From: Mortierella sp. BCC40632 | Lineage: Eukaryota; Mortierellomycota; Mortierellomycetes; Mortierellales; Mortierellaceae | DNA: 64,000 nucleotides | Reading direction: 5' to 3' | Assembly: GCA_011634665.1 (NCBI GenBank) | Contig: WAEK01000004.1 | Location: 2,733,501 to 2,797,500, forward strand | In this document: piece by piece, positions 11,038 to 22,667 of the stretch | How positions within the stretch are numbered: the stretch's first letter is position 1 | Layout of the letters: each line of letters opens with the position of its first letter | The notes under the pieces: generated by a model | Database searches by the model: none | The model's input: the letters and a program-made list of their open reading frames with translations, nothing else | Told to the model about the DNA's origin: nothing | Program-made: the position numbers and the translations under genes

Positions 11038-13281
11038 ATGGCTCCAATCGCCCTGGAACTGCCCGAGGTCCTCCGCCATGTCCGCTGGTTCCTTGCGCGA
11101 CAGGATGCACTTGCATGTGTGCTCGTGTGTAGGCAATGGCAGGCAGTATTCCAGCCATTGCTGTGGGAGCATTTCGAGACTGCGAATGCCATTGCACCTG
11201 AGAACATGGAGAAGAACGCTCAATACATTCGAACTTTATCCCTGGCGACTATGGCGGGCCTTGAAACCCCGCTCAGGAGGTGCACCCGTCTCCACTCGCT
11301 TATTCTCTGGCCAGACGCGTTCGAGGACGAGTATGGCGATGATGATGACGATGACGATGATGACAGCGACTGTGAGGGCAAGGACGCCAGAGACAGCGAC
11401 GTTGATATGGAGTTTGGACTAGGCGCCAGCAGCAGCCTGAAGGGGGATGGCAATGAAAACCACGTTGGTCACGCGCCTGCACTTGGAATTAATCCAAAGA
11501 GCACTCGACCCAACGCTTTTGGAGCTCGCGCGACCAGTCTCCTTCTAGACATGGACAACAGCAGTGACAGCAACATCCGCATCAACAGTATCAGCAGCAA
11601 CAATAATGACGGCAGTGCCGTCAGCACCGTCCCAGGCTTCCATCCATCCCCGATGCCTGTTAAACATCGTCACGGTCTTCGATGCTCCGGATGTGGGTTC
11701 AGGCACCCTTTTGGCCTTGCTGACCATAGTGGAAACACTGGCCACCCCCATGGCAGTATGGACGACCAGCCTCCACAAGAGCTGACTCGGCTTCTCCTCC
11801 GGAACCAGGACTTGAGCCGCATTGAGGTCTATATCGAACAAAAGTCGCCATCGAGCGCCTTCTGGCAGGCATTGGCTTGTGCAAAAGTCAGCCCACGTTT
11901 GTCCTCGTTCCAGTCTCTCCTCAATCTCCAAGTCCACCGTCATGTTAAAACTTTTTGGCGCATGTGTACCCGGCTCATGTCCCTGGACCTGGAGCGTTGT
12001 TCCCTGAGTCAACTCGACCAGCACGAATATGAACAGTTGTCGTTCCCACGGATGCGTGAAGTCCGCTTTGGCCGGATCCGGTATATGAGCCTGGGCGCAC
12101 AACTGCAGGTCATGGAGCAATGTCCTGAATTGAGAACACTCGAGTGGCGTGTTCCCCGACTAGGCTTACCCCTCGAGAGTTTCTGTCGCGCATTATCGAC
12201 CAAATGGACAAGACTGTCGGCATTGATACTACCCGAGTCTAGACTGACAGATACTGAATTGGCTCTGATTCTTGCGGCTGCCGCACCACTATCGACACTT
12301 TCCATCCGAAGGAGTGAGTTTGGAAGGCGAGCATACGAATCGCTGAAACGGCACTTCAAGACACTCAAGACTCTTGACTTGTGCCAATGCTACGGCTTGA
12401 CAAGCACCATGACCCAGGAAATCTTCTCATCCTGCTCTAATCTAGAGAGCTTTGATGGATACCGACTCCACGTCCGAGATATGATCTCAGGCTCCGCCTG
12501 GAGATGTCTTGGAATGAAATACCTTGACCTACACATCGTTGTCGGCGCTGAGTGCTGGCTTCACAGTTCACCGTCATCGATGAGTGCGTTGCAGCGGATT
12601 GCCTTTCAACAACTCGCCCAATTGGAAAAACTGGTTCATCTCTCTGTAGGCTGCAAGGGCTCTCGCCCCTTAGCTGTCGGGACAATGTCAAGTACACAGG
12701 TCGACCCTACAGCTCCAAACACATCTATTCTCGAAACGTTAGCATTCTCGACATCCCCTTCGACGAACTCCATTCAGGAGGCTGGTGCACGGAGGGGTAG
12801 TGGCAGTAGCATCCTCAGCAACAGTAGCAGTAATAGAAGCGGTAGTCGGAGCAACTCGGTGGATATGGCATCCACATTCTCCGAAACTTCGACTGGATGT
12901 CACCACTGCGACTCTCTTCCGCTTAGCTGCCAGGGTCTAAACCTAACACTAAAATCAGGTTTGGATGAGCTAAAGACACTCAAACGCCTTCGAATGGTTC
13001 GTTTCACGGGAACAGAGCAGCTCCTTTGTAAGGATGATGTTGAGTGGATGGTCGAACACTGGCGGGAGCTTCGGGTGCTACAAGGTCGCCTCCACAACAA
13101 CACAGAGGAAGAGGCAGCGCTGGAACAGCTGCTAGGACAACACAAGATTGCGGCATGGACTTTGTACAACGAAGAAAGGTCTCCATACCAAAGCTACAAG
13201 ACTAGTCAGGCCACACAGGCTCAAGACCCGACCTTTGTTGAATCAAAGCAGTCTGCCATCCAATGCTCAGTTGTCTCCTGA
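11038..13281 (+). CDS. F-box and leucine-rich-repeat-like protein
   Basis: Single-exon gene of 747 codons. The N-terminus MAPIALELPEVLRHVRWF followed by DALACVLVCRQWQAVFQPLLW is a classic fungal F-box (residues about 3-45), the part that binds Skp1 in SCF ubiquitin ligases. The rest contains irregular LRR-like stretches (LTRLLLRNQDL, LMSLDLERCSL, LKTLDLCQCYGL, LSALILPESRL) that would form the substrate-binding face. An acidic Asp-rich run (residues about 100-120) and Ser/Asn-rich inserts interrupt it, including two low-complexity linkers near residues 175-200 and 580-610. The ATG follows a TATAAAA-plus-poly-A leader by a few bases and is the first in frame. Target unknown. Confidence 0.88.
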   Translation: MAPIALELPEVLRHVRWFLARQDALACVLVCRQWQAVFQPLLWEHFETANAIAPENMEKNAQYIRTLSLATMAGLETPLRRCTRLHSLILWPDAFEDEYGDDDDDDDDDSDCEGKDARDSDVDMEFGLGASSSLKGDGNENHVGHAPALGINPKSTRPNAFGARATSLLLDMDNSSDSNIRINSISSNNNDGSAVSTVPGFHPSPMPVKHRHGLRCSGCGFRHPFGLADHSGNTGHPHGSMDDQPPQELTRLLLRNQDLSRIEVYIEQKSPSSAFWQALACAKVSPRLSSFQSLLNLQVHRHVKTFWRMCTRLMSLDLERCSLSQLDQHEYEQLSFPRMREVRFGRIRYMSLGAQLQVMEQCPELRTLEWRVPRLGLPLESFCRALSTKWTRLSALILPESRLTDTELALILAAAAPLSTLSIRRSEFGRRAYESLKRHFKTLKTLDLCQCYGLTSTMTQEIFSSCSNLESFDGYRLHVRDMISGSAWRCLGMKYLDLHIVVGAECWLHSSPSSMSALQRIAFQQLAQLEKLVHLSVGCKGSRPLAVGTMSSTQVDPTAPNTSILETLAFSTSPSTNSIQEAGARRGSGSSILSNSSSNRSGSRSNSVDMASTFSETSTGCHHCDSLPLSCQGLNLTLKSGLDELKTLKRLRMVRFTGTEQLLCKDDVEWMVEHWRELRVLQGRLHNNTEEEAALEQLLGQHKIAAWTLYNEERSPYQSYKTSQATQAQDPTFVESKQSAIQCSVVS

Positions 13282-13414
13282 GCCACTTGGTACTGCACAT
13301 TACGAGCCACATTAAAATGTAAAATCATAGTAGGATGAACCACATCGCGCGATTTTTTTTCTCTCTTTAATTGTTTCGTAAGAGGCTACTTCGGCCAATT
13401 GTAGAATAGCACTT

Positions 13415-15697
13415 TCAAACAATTACAGGATCCACTCTCTCGCCTGAGGGCTTTTCTTTCTCAGCTTGGAGTCTCTTGCATGGTCTCTGGGGTATCACTT
13501 CACCTGCACCTCGGTTCTCCACCTGAGGCAAAAAGTAAGCCTGGGGGCGATAAGCAGCCGTCTTGGCAAAGCCCTTGGCCATGAAAGACTCGGGCAGGTA
13601 ATTGAACACCAGTTGGCGGAAGAGCTTTTCCGTCCAAGTCTATTCCCAGTTATTCAACGCAACGATAGTAGTCATGATTGAGTACATTTTTTTCTTTCTC
13701 TCTCTCTGCAGGGGTGTGGATTGACATAGTGGTTTAAAATAGAGGCGACAAGACGTACCTGACCGTAAATGAGCTTGGCAGACCTGTGGCTACCTTCACA
13801 GCTATTCTTTGCTTGAGGGTACCGTTCATCTTTGTAGTCATTGAAAGCCTCCTTGATCCTCTCGAGAGAATAATTGCCATTCATCTCGTAGATACAGTTT
13901 GCAAGGACAACGGAATCCAGCAGAGCATTCACAGCGCCTATTTTGTAGGTATTGGTTGAATGTTAGTCATTCCAGAAACCTGATAATGTCTCGGAAAGTC
14001 AAGGGACTCGAATATAACATACCCTGTCCTCCAGCAGGCAGCATCTATCAATACATGGACCAATATATGGAGTAAATGTGTCAGAAACCGCTGCAACTCT
14101 TTGTCAAGTTGTATCCAGTACCTTTTCTTCCCTATTGTTTTCTTTCTTTCTAAATATGCGCTCTTACCTTGTGGCATGCTACGGGTGGCAAGTTTTTTGA
14201 CCCAAAGAGAGCAGGATTTAGAAACAATATTAGAAAGAAGAAGAAAAAAAAGATGTTACTAGACGAATCACTTGGTCAATAACGCACCATTGCATACTCT
14301 TTCACATTCACATTACCATCACCAATGAGGACGGTTCTCCCATAGTGCCAGGTCTCAAAGAGCTTCTCCTCTAGGTAGACCTTCGAGATCAAGTCTCGGG
14401 GCGTTGCGTCAATCATATCTCCAAGTTTACCGCCGATAGGCAGGCGGCGATCGCGGAATTCCTTAATCATCGCATCGTTCGCTTCAGGTCCCCACTCAGA
14501 GTTCCTGAATTGCTGTTCCTTTGATGTCGAGGACGAAGTCATTTGGACTCTAACTGACCAGCAGAACCTGTTCTCGGGAATCGAAATGGTGTTCCACTAA
14601 GTTGTCCCACCGAAAAACCAAGATTAGAACATGAGATCGTGCATTTTACTCGGTATGTAGCCAGCCGCTTTTGCTCCTTTTACTTACTGACTGGTATTTG
14701 CCTCCGATGACCAACGAAAAGTCGACGCGAGGTTCCTTCAGGACAGGGTATTTTTCAGGATCCATGGGTTGGGTAATTCCAACCATTGTCTGATAACAAA
14801 CATCCAAATTCTTCTTGTCCTCCTCTGGGAGCAGCTTTTTCTTGTCCAAGTACCTAAAAAGGGACTGACGAACTCCAGAGTAAGCGCCATCGGCGCCGAC
14901 AATGATATCACCGTGGTAAGTGGAGCCGTCCGAGCACCGAATCATCGCGCCCAGCTGGTTCTGCTCCAAGGACATGATCTTCTTGTTGTACAGGATTTTC
15001 TCAGCTGGAACCCTTTTCAACATCAGCTCGTACAGCTTTGGACGGGCAAACACCACTGCCTTGTAGCCAGTCCTGATTTCAGTAGATGATAAAAAGTTCC
15101 ATAACAATGTCAACATGATATTCCAGTGCATGAGCTAGACACTGTCTGAATCAGTCAGACGAACGAACAGGCTTTCGATTTGCAAGAACTCGCCTACTTA
15201 CACATGGTAGTATTGATTGTATGTAAGAGCTGCGATCCTGTTGCAGTCGACATCGTGCAAGACTTGCTCATGACAATCTAACGACATGTCCATAATCTCA
15301 TCTAGCATCCCCAATTGCTCAAAGACTGGCAAGATGTTGGCATTCAGGGACAATGCAGAGCCTATAAACGAGAAGTATGCGAGAAACGAAGGAAGGTCAG
15401 TCTCTAGCTACCACTTGGTGCTATGAAGCCCTGTAAACTTAATGCACTTGTCTTTTTTTTCTATTTTATCAGCGTACCCAAGGGTCGGACATGGCTAGAC
15501 CTCTCAAAGATCATATAGGGAACATTAATCTTTTCAAGGAGGATGGCGAGCATCATGCCAGCAAGGCCAGCACCAACGATCAAGACCATGGTTGGTCGCT
15601 CCACGTTCGAACCCTCCATGGTGCAAGCGCTGCTTGTGCCGATGCCCCCTGGTGCCTGGGCTTGCGACCCGGCAGTCTGCTGTTCCTCGATAGTCAT
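13415..15697 (-). CDS. FAD-dependent monooxygenase (PHBH-like fold)
   Basis: Flavoprotein hydroxylase of the UbiH/PHBH superfamily, probably NAD(P)H-dependent. Eight exons are placed at 15478-15697, 15202-15361, 14688-15072, 14317-14596, 14168-14178, 14023-14044, 13759-13937 and 13415-13639, together 1482 nt (493 aa) with every phase matching. The Rossmann motif VLIVGAGLAGMMLAILLEK binds FAD ADP. GADGAYSGVRQ is the DG motif. LIGDACHKMLPAGGQG is the GD motif that contacts FAD ribose, and it appears only after two micro-exons of 11 and 22 nt are spliced in. The N-terminal 40 residues before the Rossmann strand are Gly/Ser-rich and low in complexity. Substrate cannot be read from sequence. Related fungal enzymes act on aromatic or secondary-metabolite substrates. 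Confidence 0.9.
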
Positions 15698-15869
15698 TTT
15701 CTTGCTTTTTTCTTGCTGTTCTAGTAAGGAGTGTGAGTATGTCTTTCCGATGTGGAATGGACAGGAGGCAATGAACCGAATGAATAAATGAATGAGAATG
15801 AAGAGACGAGATGAGACAAGCTGAAGAATCGGATGGAGGTGAACTGGGGGGCAAGGGCGAGAGGAAAGA

Positions 15870-15905
<36 letters not shown>

Positions 15906-17297
15906 AAAAAAAGAATAGGCGAATTTTCTGATTCCGCGCCCGGTCTTGTGTAACGGCCAAATTGGTTGTTAACGGAAGGCCAACGAGTCCATTTCCAGTG
16001 GCACACAACATGTCTGGCGTCAAAAAAGATCAATGCATACAGCTCAGAATGAGAGCAGCCAAAAAAACCTTGTGCATGTGCCCGCCCGCACGACTAAAGA
16101 AGGCAGCAGCAGCAGAGAGCAGGCTTAGTGGTGAGCTCCGCACTTTCCGTTCGCTCTTCTTGACCCAGTCTGCCCACCGGATTTGAATCGAGACCTGAGG
16201 TGGTGGTTTGGGTAAGGTAACTGGTTCCCTCTGTCTATCTATCTATTTTTTTTTCCATGCAATCCGAAATGAAGATGCAAATGCATCCAGGTGCCATGCG
16301 TTTGCCCTTCAACACCAGCAGATGCAACACCTTTGAAAGCTGATTCGACCAAAAAGAAAAAAAATATAAAGCAACAGGTCTATTGTTCACACGCAGGTGG
16401 ACTGCATCGTATTTTTTTTTTCTTGGTACCTCACCAGTTTGACCCAGGGTCACACCAAAGACAATACATTCTTGGTGCGACCGCTGTTGGCGAATGGGAA
16501 GCAATCAATTTCTATGCCAATGAAAAAAAAGATCGCCTTCAGTAGCTGTAGCAGTATACATTTTTACCGATGGTTTTCTTGAAGTTAGTCCAGAAAGAGA
16601 CGATTGCAACTCTAGAAGTATAGCCTGTCTACTCAATATGCGTAACTCGAAGGAACGTTTTTCAAGAATATTATCCGCGTCATAGATCTATGCGTGGGTA
16701 TGCTCGATCCAAAACTCGGAACAGTAACATTCAATGTGCTTCCAAGAAAAAGTTACAAGCTTAACGGGGAATGCTAACCATAACCAGGAGAGAAGAGTCG
16801 CCTAGAAACTCATTCATCTCTACTTTCAGCCCGAACTACCTGAACAGAACAACAGACATGATTTTTACCCAAAGAGCAAAGTCATTTGAGGAGGCGATAG
16901 TATTTCTATCTGCGCATTTTAACCCTTTCAGCTGTACTCTATGACTTTGGGCAACTTTTTCCCAATCTTACTCTGAAAGCTTGAGTAGGTACCACACCGT
17001 TAGTCCTCGATCGCGTTGTTTGCAGACGCTCAACATGGGGCAAAGTGGGTTGCTTTTATGCGAATGAGCCCCCAATTGTCGGGCAAGAGGATGGCTACAA
17101 AAGATATGGATTTCTGCCACAATGTGAGCAGTCGAATTGAGTTTTTTTCTTCCGAGGACCCAATTGTCTATAGCACAGCTATTGTTTGAGATGTTGCGAG
17201 TGCTCAAGTCGGATAGTTTATCAAAGGTGCTAATGCCTAAAACCCTCTTTGAGCACCGAGATTTGGAGGTCGGCTGGACCTTTGCTTTGTGGAGAAT

Positions 17298-17381
<84 letters not shown>

Positions 17382-18275
17382 GGCGACTTATGGATCAAGA
17401 AGGCGGAGTATGCCAACGAACCCTTTGCTGAATGTAAATCGGTCATGTGAGAATGCGTCCACATGAATGGGCCGCCTATCGAGATTCTGCACAGAACCCC
17501 AGGGATACTCACTGACTTTATCCTTAGCGACCATCTGCGTTCAAATTTTCTAGCAGGGATCTCTATATTTCACGTTGGAACAGGTAGATGAACGGCATAT
17601 TAGTAAAAGTTGTATAGAACATCCTGCAAGCGTTAGACAGAGTTCAAAAAAGAGAGACGAAAGGAGGCGATTTGCTTGTGTCAGGCGCATCTCCAGACTC
17701 GTAAGTAATACATGGTAGAGTTGCAGACTGGGCGAAGCCGCAAGATCTACTGACTAATGTGATTGCGAATGTAAACAGCAAGTCCTTCTGTGGAGCTTTC
17801 TCCTATGCATATTTGGTTCCTCGAGTTCCGGGCCTCCAGAATATCCAGGGAAACTTTGGGTTCCATAGCTGAGGATGTTGTTTAGCGTGGCACAACGTCT
17901 ATGCAGCTGGGCTACAAGCAAAAACCAGGATCTGTCTTTGGGTCCCTGTGACATGATTGAAACCATGCTAGAAAGGCTTGGTAGGGTCACAGACACCAGA
18001 AGGAGAGAAAAGAGGGGCGATTAAGAGAGCCTCAACCACCTTTGGACTGTGAACCGTGCTTGAGATCGATCCCTTCTAAATTCATGTGAGAGAGAGAGAC
18101 AGGGGCCTCAACTATTTGAACCCTCCCTTATTGGATGCTGGCCCTATTTTTTTTTTTTTTTTTTTTTTTTAAAGAGCTCCTCGTGCTATTTCTCCGCATT
18201 ACAAAAACTCGACTCTCTTCTCTCCACACTCCTCTCCATTCTTCTTTTTTTCTTCAACTCTCCAACTCCATCACC
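15698..18275. other. Spacer between divergent FAD monooxygenase and SDR genes
   Basis: No coding potential is supported over 2.6 kb. Notable contents are a (GA)n at about 15866-15902 just upstream of the monooxygenase, a compound (CT)n(T)n tract at about 17297-17381 and a T24 run near 18147-18170, about 105 bp before the SDR start. Short open frames here have no domain, and those around 17300 are microsatellite translations. Confidence 0.55.
17297..17381. repeat. Compound (CT)n-(T)n tract
   Basis: About 57 bp of CT dinucleotides run directly into about 28 T. The same compound structure in the opposite orientation, (A)n(GA)n, occurs at 54744-54824. Confidence 0.95.
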
Positions 18276-20044
18276 ATGTCTTCCGTTGCTGCCAACCGCG
18301 TCTCTCTCCTCGTTAACCACCTCTCCTCTGCCTCTTCGGCCGTCCACCCCGCAGGTCTCCTTGCTGGTCAGGTTGCCATTGTCACCGGTGCTGGGTAAGT
18401 GGATGAATGCATTTCTCTCGTGTGATTGAACATGCGCAACTCTTTCGACAGGTCATCTGTCGGAGGGACGCGCCTCCACAAAGGCAATAGCTGCACACAC
18501 AAGAGACACTCTTTCAGCGTGTTTTCAATGCGTAGTTGTGCAAGCTGGGATAAAGACGAGGAACGAGAAGACTGTGAGAGATGTTGGTGTGAGTGTGTGA
18601 ATAATAATGTGTGTTGTGTGTGTGCGTGTGTGTTCAATATAATCAGTACCGAGCCGAGCGGACGGATGTTTGTGAGTTCGTGTATGTGAGAATGCGTGTG
18701 TGTGTGTGTGTGTGTGTGTTCTTTTCCCATGGGCCGGGGAGAGGAGGAGGAGGTGATGGTGTGGGAGAAGGAAGGGAAGGGACGGTCCGGCAATCCAGCC
18801 TATCATCTTGACTGCCGTCCACGGCACTTCTGCCTCCAGACGGAGGGGAAAACTCTAAAACCCGATCAAGGACTCTTCACCAACAGGACTTGATTCCGCA
18901 CTGCTCACACTTCCTTTCTACCTGCTCCATCCTTTCATCTCCACAGACAGGGAATTGGCGGTGCCACCGCTATCCTCTTTGGCAAGGAAGGCGCTAAGGT
19001 CGTCGTCAGCGACCTTGATGATGGTAAGTCGCGCCGTCGGCTTCTCGTGCCTTAGATCGACCGGATAAATACTTTCCGAGCCCTTGTCCCCCAACTCCAT
19101 CCTCAACCGAACCTTTCTTAATTCTTCTCTAGTCAAGGGTAAGGCCGTTGCCGAGCAGATCAACCAGGCCGGAGGAAAGGCCATCGCCATCAACGGAGAT
19201 GTCACCGACCCTGCCTTCCCCGAGCGTCTTGTTGAGGAGACCGTCAAGTATGTCAACCCTTTGCTCTTGCATCAATTGTCTCCACTATGGGCCTTCTACT
19301 ATACATTACATGATCCCTGACCCTCACTCCTCTTTCACAACAGGGCTTTCGGCAAGATCAACATCATTGTGAACAATGCCGGATACACCTTTGACGCAAT
19401 GCTCCACAAGACCACTGACAAGCAGTTCCAGATGATGCTCGATGTTCACAACCTTGCTCCCTTCCGCATCGTCCGTGCAGCTGCCAAGTACATGCGAGTC
19501 AAGGATGGCGAGTCCCGCTCGATCGTTAACGTATGTTGTCTATTGCCTCTTCGTCTACCATGTGGAATCTGCTCATTGATCACTCGGACAAGATGAAGCT
19601 TGATGTCGGACAAGTCACTGAATGCTTTGTGACCCTTTGCTCCTCTAGATTTCATCTACCTCCGGTATTCACGGAAACGTTGGTCAGGCCAACTATGCAA
19701 CCGCAAAGGCAGGAGTTACTGGCTTCACAAAGACCATCGCCAAGGAGTGGGGCAGTTTCGGTGTCCGCTGCAACGCCATTGCCTATGGTTACATCGACAC
19801 CCGTCTGACCCGTGCCAAGGAGAACGGCGAGACCATGGTTGTGGATGGACAAAAGATTTCTCTTGGAATCCCTATGGGCTCCAAGAAGGAGGCTCCCCCA
19901 CCAGCTGTTGTCTTTGCTGATACTCCCTTGAAGCGTGCCGGCAATGTTGATGAGGCAGCTGGTTCGATCTTGTTGCTCTGCAGCCCCTTTGCTTCCTATA
20001 TCACTGGCCACACCCTTGAGGTCACTGGTGGAAAGGGTATCTAA
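18276..20044 (+). CDS. Short-chain dehydrogenase/reductase (FabG-like)
   Basis: NAD(P)-dependent oxidoreductase of the classical SDR family. Five exons at 18276-18394, 18947-19023, 19133-19247, 19344-19530 and 19649-20044 give 894 nt, 297 aa. Cofactor motif TGAGQGIGG is split by intron 1. NNAG stabilises the central sheet. The active site is Ser in ISSTSGIHG followed by YATAK (Tyr and Lys). The C-terminus TGHTLEVTGGKGI is typical of 3-oxoacyl-ACP reductase-like members. A 24-residue N-terminal extension rich in Ser and Ala could be a weak mitochondrial or peroxisomal leader. Intron 1 is unusually long (552 nt) and contains a (TG)n run near 18696-18719. The protein has an insert of about 30 residues (SLGIPMGSKKEAPPP) before the substrate-loop region, so the substrate is not predictable. 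Confidence 0.92.
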
Positions 20045-20132
20045 AAAAAAAAAAATACACATGGTGGGATGTATATAGCTCTAGCATTGTCCCTTGGATA
20101 ATGAACCAAATCCCTGGTTGTCGAATAATAAT

Positions 20133-20168
<36 letters not shown>

Positions 20169-20234
20169 GCCTTTTTAATTATATCTAGAGAGTGAGTGGG
20201 TGGAGAGTAGTGGGTGATCGTTGAGACTTGTTTT

Positions 20235-21026
20235 CTACTCTCCATGTTTGAGCACTCGAGCAAACTCTCTGTAGTTAAAAAACCCATCTCGGTCCATTGT
20301 AGCGCCCTTGAACATGATATCCACCTATGGAGATAAAACAGAACAAACCACACGGTATGAATGAGCACATGGCATAGGCCGGAGGAACAGAAGCAGTCTT
20401 AGAGGCAGAGCACCATCCCCCTATGCAAGGTCACGCGTCTCTGCAGTTTACTCACCTCTTCATCCGTGAATCGGTCTCCCATGGTTGTCATCCACTCTCT
20501 CAGCTCTTCACTATTACATATCCCTGTCATGGGTCCTCCGTTTGCGGCCCCTTCGTCAAAGCACTCAAACGCCTGTAGGATCTCATGTTCGGGATCTGTT
20601 CCGCTGAGCTTCTCGCCCATCAGTGTCAAGAACATGGTAAAGTTGATGCTTCCAGGAGCCTCAGAGATCATGTCATCGATATACTCCTCTGTAGGGGACA
20701 GACCTAAGGAAGCCAACATATCTTTGAGGTCTTCACGATCGATAAAGCCGTCTGTGTCGTGGTCGATAAGAGAGAAGGCCTCTTTGAGCTCGACGATTTG
20801 CTTCTGGTCAAACATGGCAAAGACATTAGAGTTTTGGCGGATGGCTCTCTTGGCCTTCTTTTGGCGGCGGACAGACTAGAGTGGTAGAGATAGAACGAGT
20901 GTAGTGAGTATCGACGTTGTTTTTATTGCCAGAATCCGGCTCAAAGAGCCAAACTGAAAGCCTGTCAGGACTCCCTAGGAAAGGACAGCGCCGACTTGCG
21001 TTTGCTCATCCAGCTGTCTTTACCAT
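20235..21026 (-). CDS. Myosin II regulatory light chain
   Basis: EF-hand protein that binds the neck of conventional myosin. Exons at 21024-21026, 20456-20875 and 20235-20324 total 513 nt, 170 aa, which is the usual length. The basic N-terminus [20 protein letters not shown] matches the phosphorylation-site region of non-muscle light chains (Ser after RQN). EF-hand 1 is [13 protein letters not shown], with a complete Ca/Mg loop. The other hands are degenerate, as is normal for this family, and the last is [11 protein letters not shown]. The ATG at 21024-21026 directly abuts a GTAAAG donor, so exon 1 contributes only the initiator Met. The neighbour on the right (21612, +) is divergent and shares a promoter of about 585 bp. 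Confidence 0.92.
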
Positions 21027-21611
21027 ATTGGGCTAAGAGTGTATGGGGAGGGTGAGTGTTGGTTGCTGGGTTGTTCCTTGTTGCTTGGTGCTTTCTACGT
21101 TGTCCAAGTGATATTGCCTGTTCAGGTGTCTCGAGGTCGGGATGCAGTACACAGGTGAGAATGGCGAGGAAGGGAATGGATGCGAATGAAGTTACTCCGT
21201 TCCACACTTTGTAATGTGGCCTTTTTATACGACAAAGACTGGTCTGGTCCTGACCCAAGTTTCCATTCTACTCTGCCGCACACACAGACGCACACACTCT
21301 CTCTCTCGTCAACCAGGCACGTTTCGCCCCCATCACCCCCTTTTTTTTAGGCTGCTGACTTGGACATTGGATCGCTGGGCTTTGCGGTGCAACCCTTAAC
21401 GAGTCAACCGTAAACTTCCTTTCACAGAAGGTTATTCTGCTCATTGGATCTGCTCGAGACTTGATCACTGGATGTTCAAGAACAGAAGATCAAGTTCGTT
21501 CATCCCCAGGACTCGACTCGCGTATTTCATCTAGATTGTGATTGTGGCACGAGCAGCAAGGCTAGCCATTTCGTACCTCACTCAGGAAGATAAAGGATCA
21601 AGTCACCCAGA

Positions 21612-22667
21612 ATGTCAAATCTTGGAACTTGCTTAACCAGGCAGATTGCTCGCCATGCTCGGAGCAACGGTCAAACTCATCCAACACGTTGGATGCATCA
21701 TACTAGTTCTGTATCGGTACCAAAGAAGCATAACGCGATCCCCACTCAGCTGTCTCCTTTCCACTCGCTCTCCACCTCAAATTATGCTCCAGTAACGACC
21801 CAGATCCGTCAGTCCATTCCAACACGGATAGCAAGATTCTCAACTTCGTCCTCGACCCACAAGGATCCAAAGGATCAACCAGATCGAGCCGAGACTCACT
21901 TTGCCTCGGATCTCTTTAAACGACCCCCAGAAGATGTTGGCAATGCCACGGGCGCGAACCAGTCGAAATCTTCTGCATCAACTCCCGTCTCTGCCTCGGA
22001 TCCATCTTCTTCACAAATGCCTTCACGCCCATCAATAGAGTCCAATACGGCTGAAAACATTCAGTCTATCCAACAGATCATTGCAGAACTTAATCTCGAT
22101 CCTAAGACTATCCAAGCATTGAACGCAATGGAAAGCCAGGCAGGTTCCTCGCCCACATCCGATTCTTCTTCCTCTTCCTCGACTACCGATGGTGATGCCA
22201 CAGATCAACAAGGCGAATCTCAGAAGCCCCAGAAGCCCCAGAAGCCTAGCCGATTCTGGTTCTATTTAATGCAGGTCCTCTTCTGGTCTGCACTCGGCTC
22301 CTTGCCTGTCCAAATGTTACTCCAGAAGGGTGAGAACAAGGAACTCCGCGACAAGCAAGAATGGAAGATTGCTGTGCTGACGGATATGCGAGACAAGCTA
22401 AGACGAGGCGAAAGCATTGAGGAAGAAGAAGCCATGTTGAGCGTGGGTATGGACCGAGCCAAGAGAGAGGAACATGTGGATGATCGCTATTTTGAAGAGC
22501 TTCTCAAGGATGCTGAGCGTCAGGATTTTATTTTCACAAAGGAGTCGACTTCCAAGTCTTCACCATCACCATCACCCCTAGCCTCTTCTCCACCAGCAGC
22601 TCCTTCGCCACCAGTCATCATCACAAGGAAGCCACCACCTCCCAAGTCAGAAAATAGCTATCTCTAA
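21612..22667 (+). CDS. Probable mitochondrial single-pass membrane protein
   Basis: Single exon of 351 codons; family not recognised. The first 40 residues (MSNLGTCLTRQIARHARSNG and onward) are Arg/His/Thr-rich with no acidic residue, as in mitochondrial presequences. A Ser/Thr/Pro-rich linker occupies residues about 60-215. One clear membrane segment follows (FWFYLMQVLFWSALGSLPVQ, about 215-240), then a charged coiled-coil-like tail (NKELRDKQEWKIAVLTDMRD, RRGESIEEEEAMLS) and a Pro/Ser-rich end. The layout resembles small inner-membrane assembly factors of the respiratory chain or ATP synthase, but that is only inference. Poly-T follows the stop closely (22682-22700). Confidence 0.75.
   Translation: MSNLGTCLTRQIARHARSNGQTHPTRWMHHTSSVSVPKKHNAIPTQLSPFHSLSTSNYAPVTTQIRQSIPTRIARFSTSSSTHKDPKDQPDRAETHFASDLFKRPPEDVGNATGANQSKSSASTPVSASDPSSSQMPSRPSIESNTAENIQSIQQIIAELNLDPKTIQALNAMESQAGSSPTSDSSSSSSTTDGDATDQQGESQKPQKPQKPSRFWFYLMQVLFWSALGSLPVQMLLQKGENKELRDKQEWKIAVLTDMRDKLRRGESIEEEEAMLSVGMDRAKREEHVDDRYFEELLKDAERQDFIFTKESTSKSSPSPSPLASSPPAAPSPPVIITRKPPPPKSENSYL

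Noticed and set aside
16170..16200. ATTCAAATCC-like T-arm on the minus strand
   Set aside because: The flanking bases do not form a five-pair stem and no tRNA body is visible.
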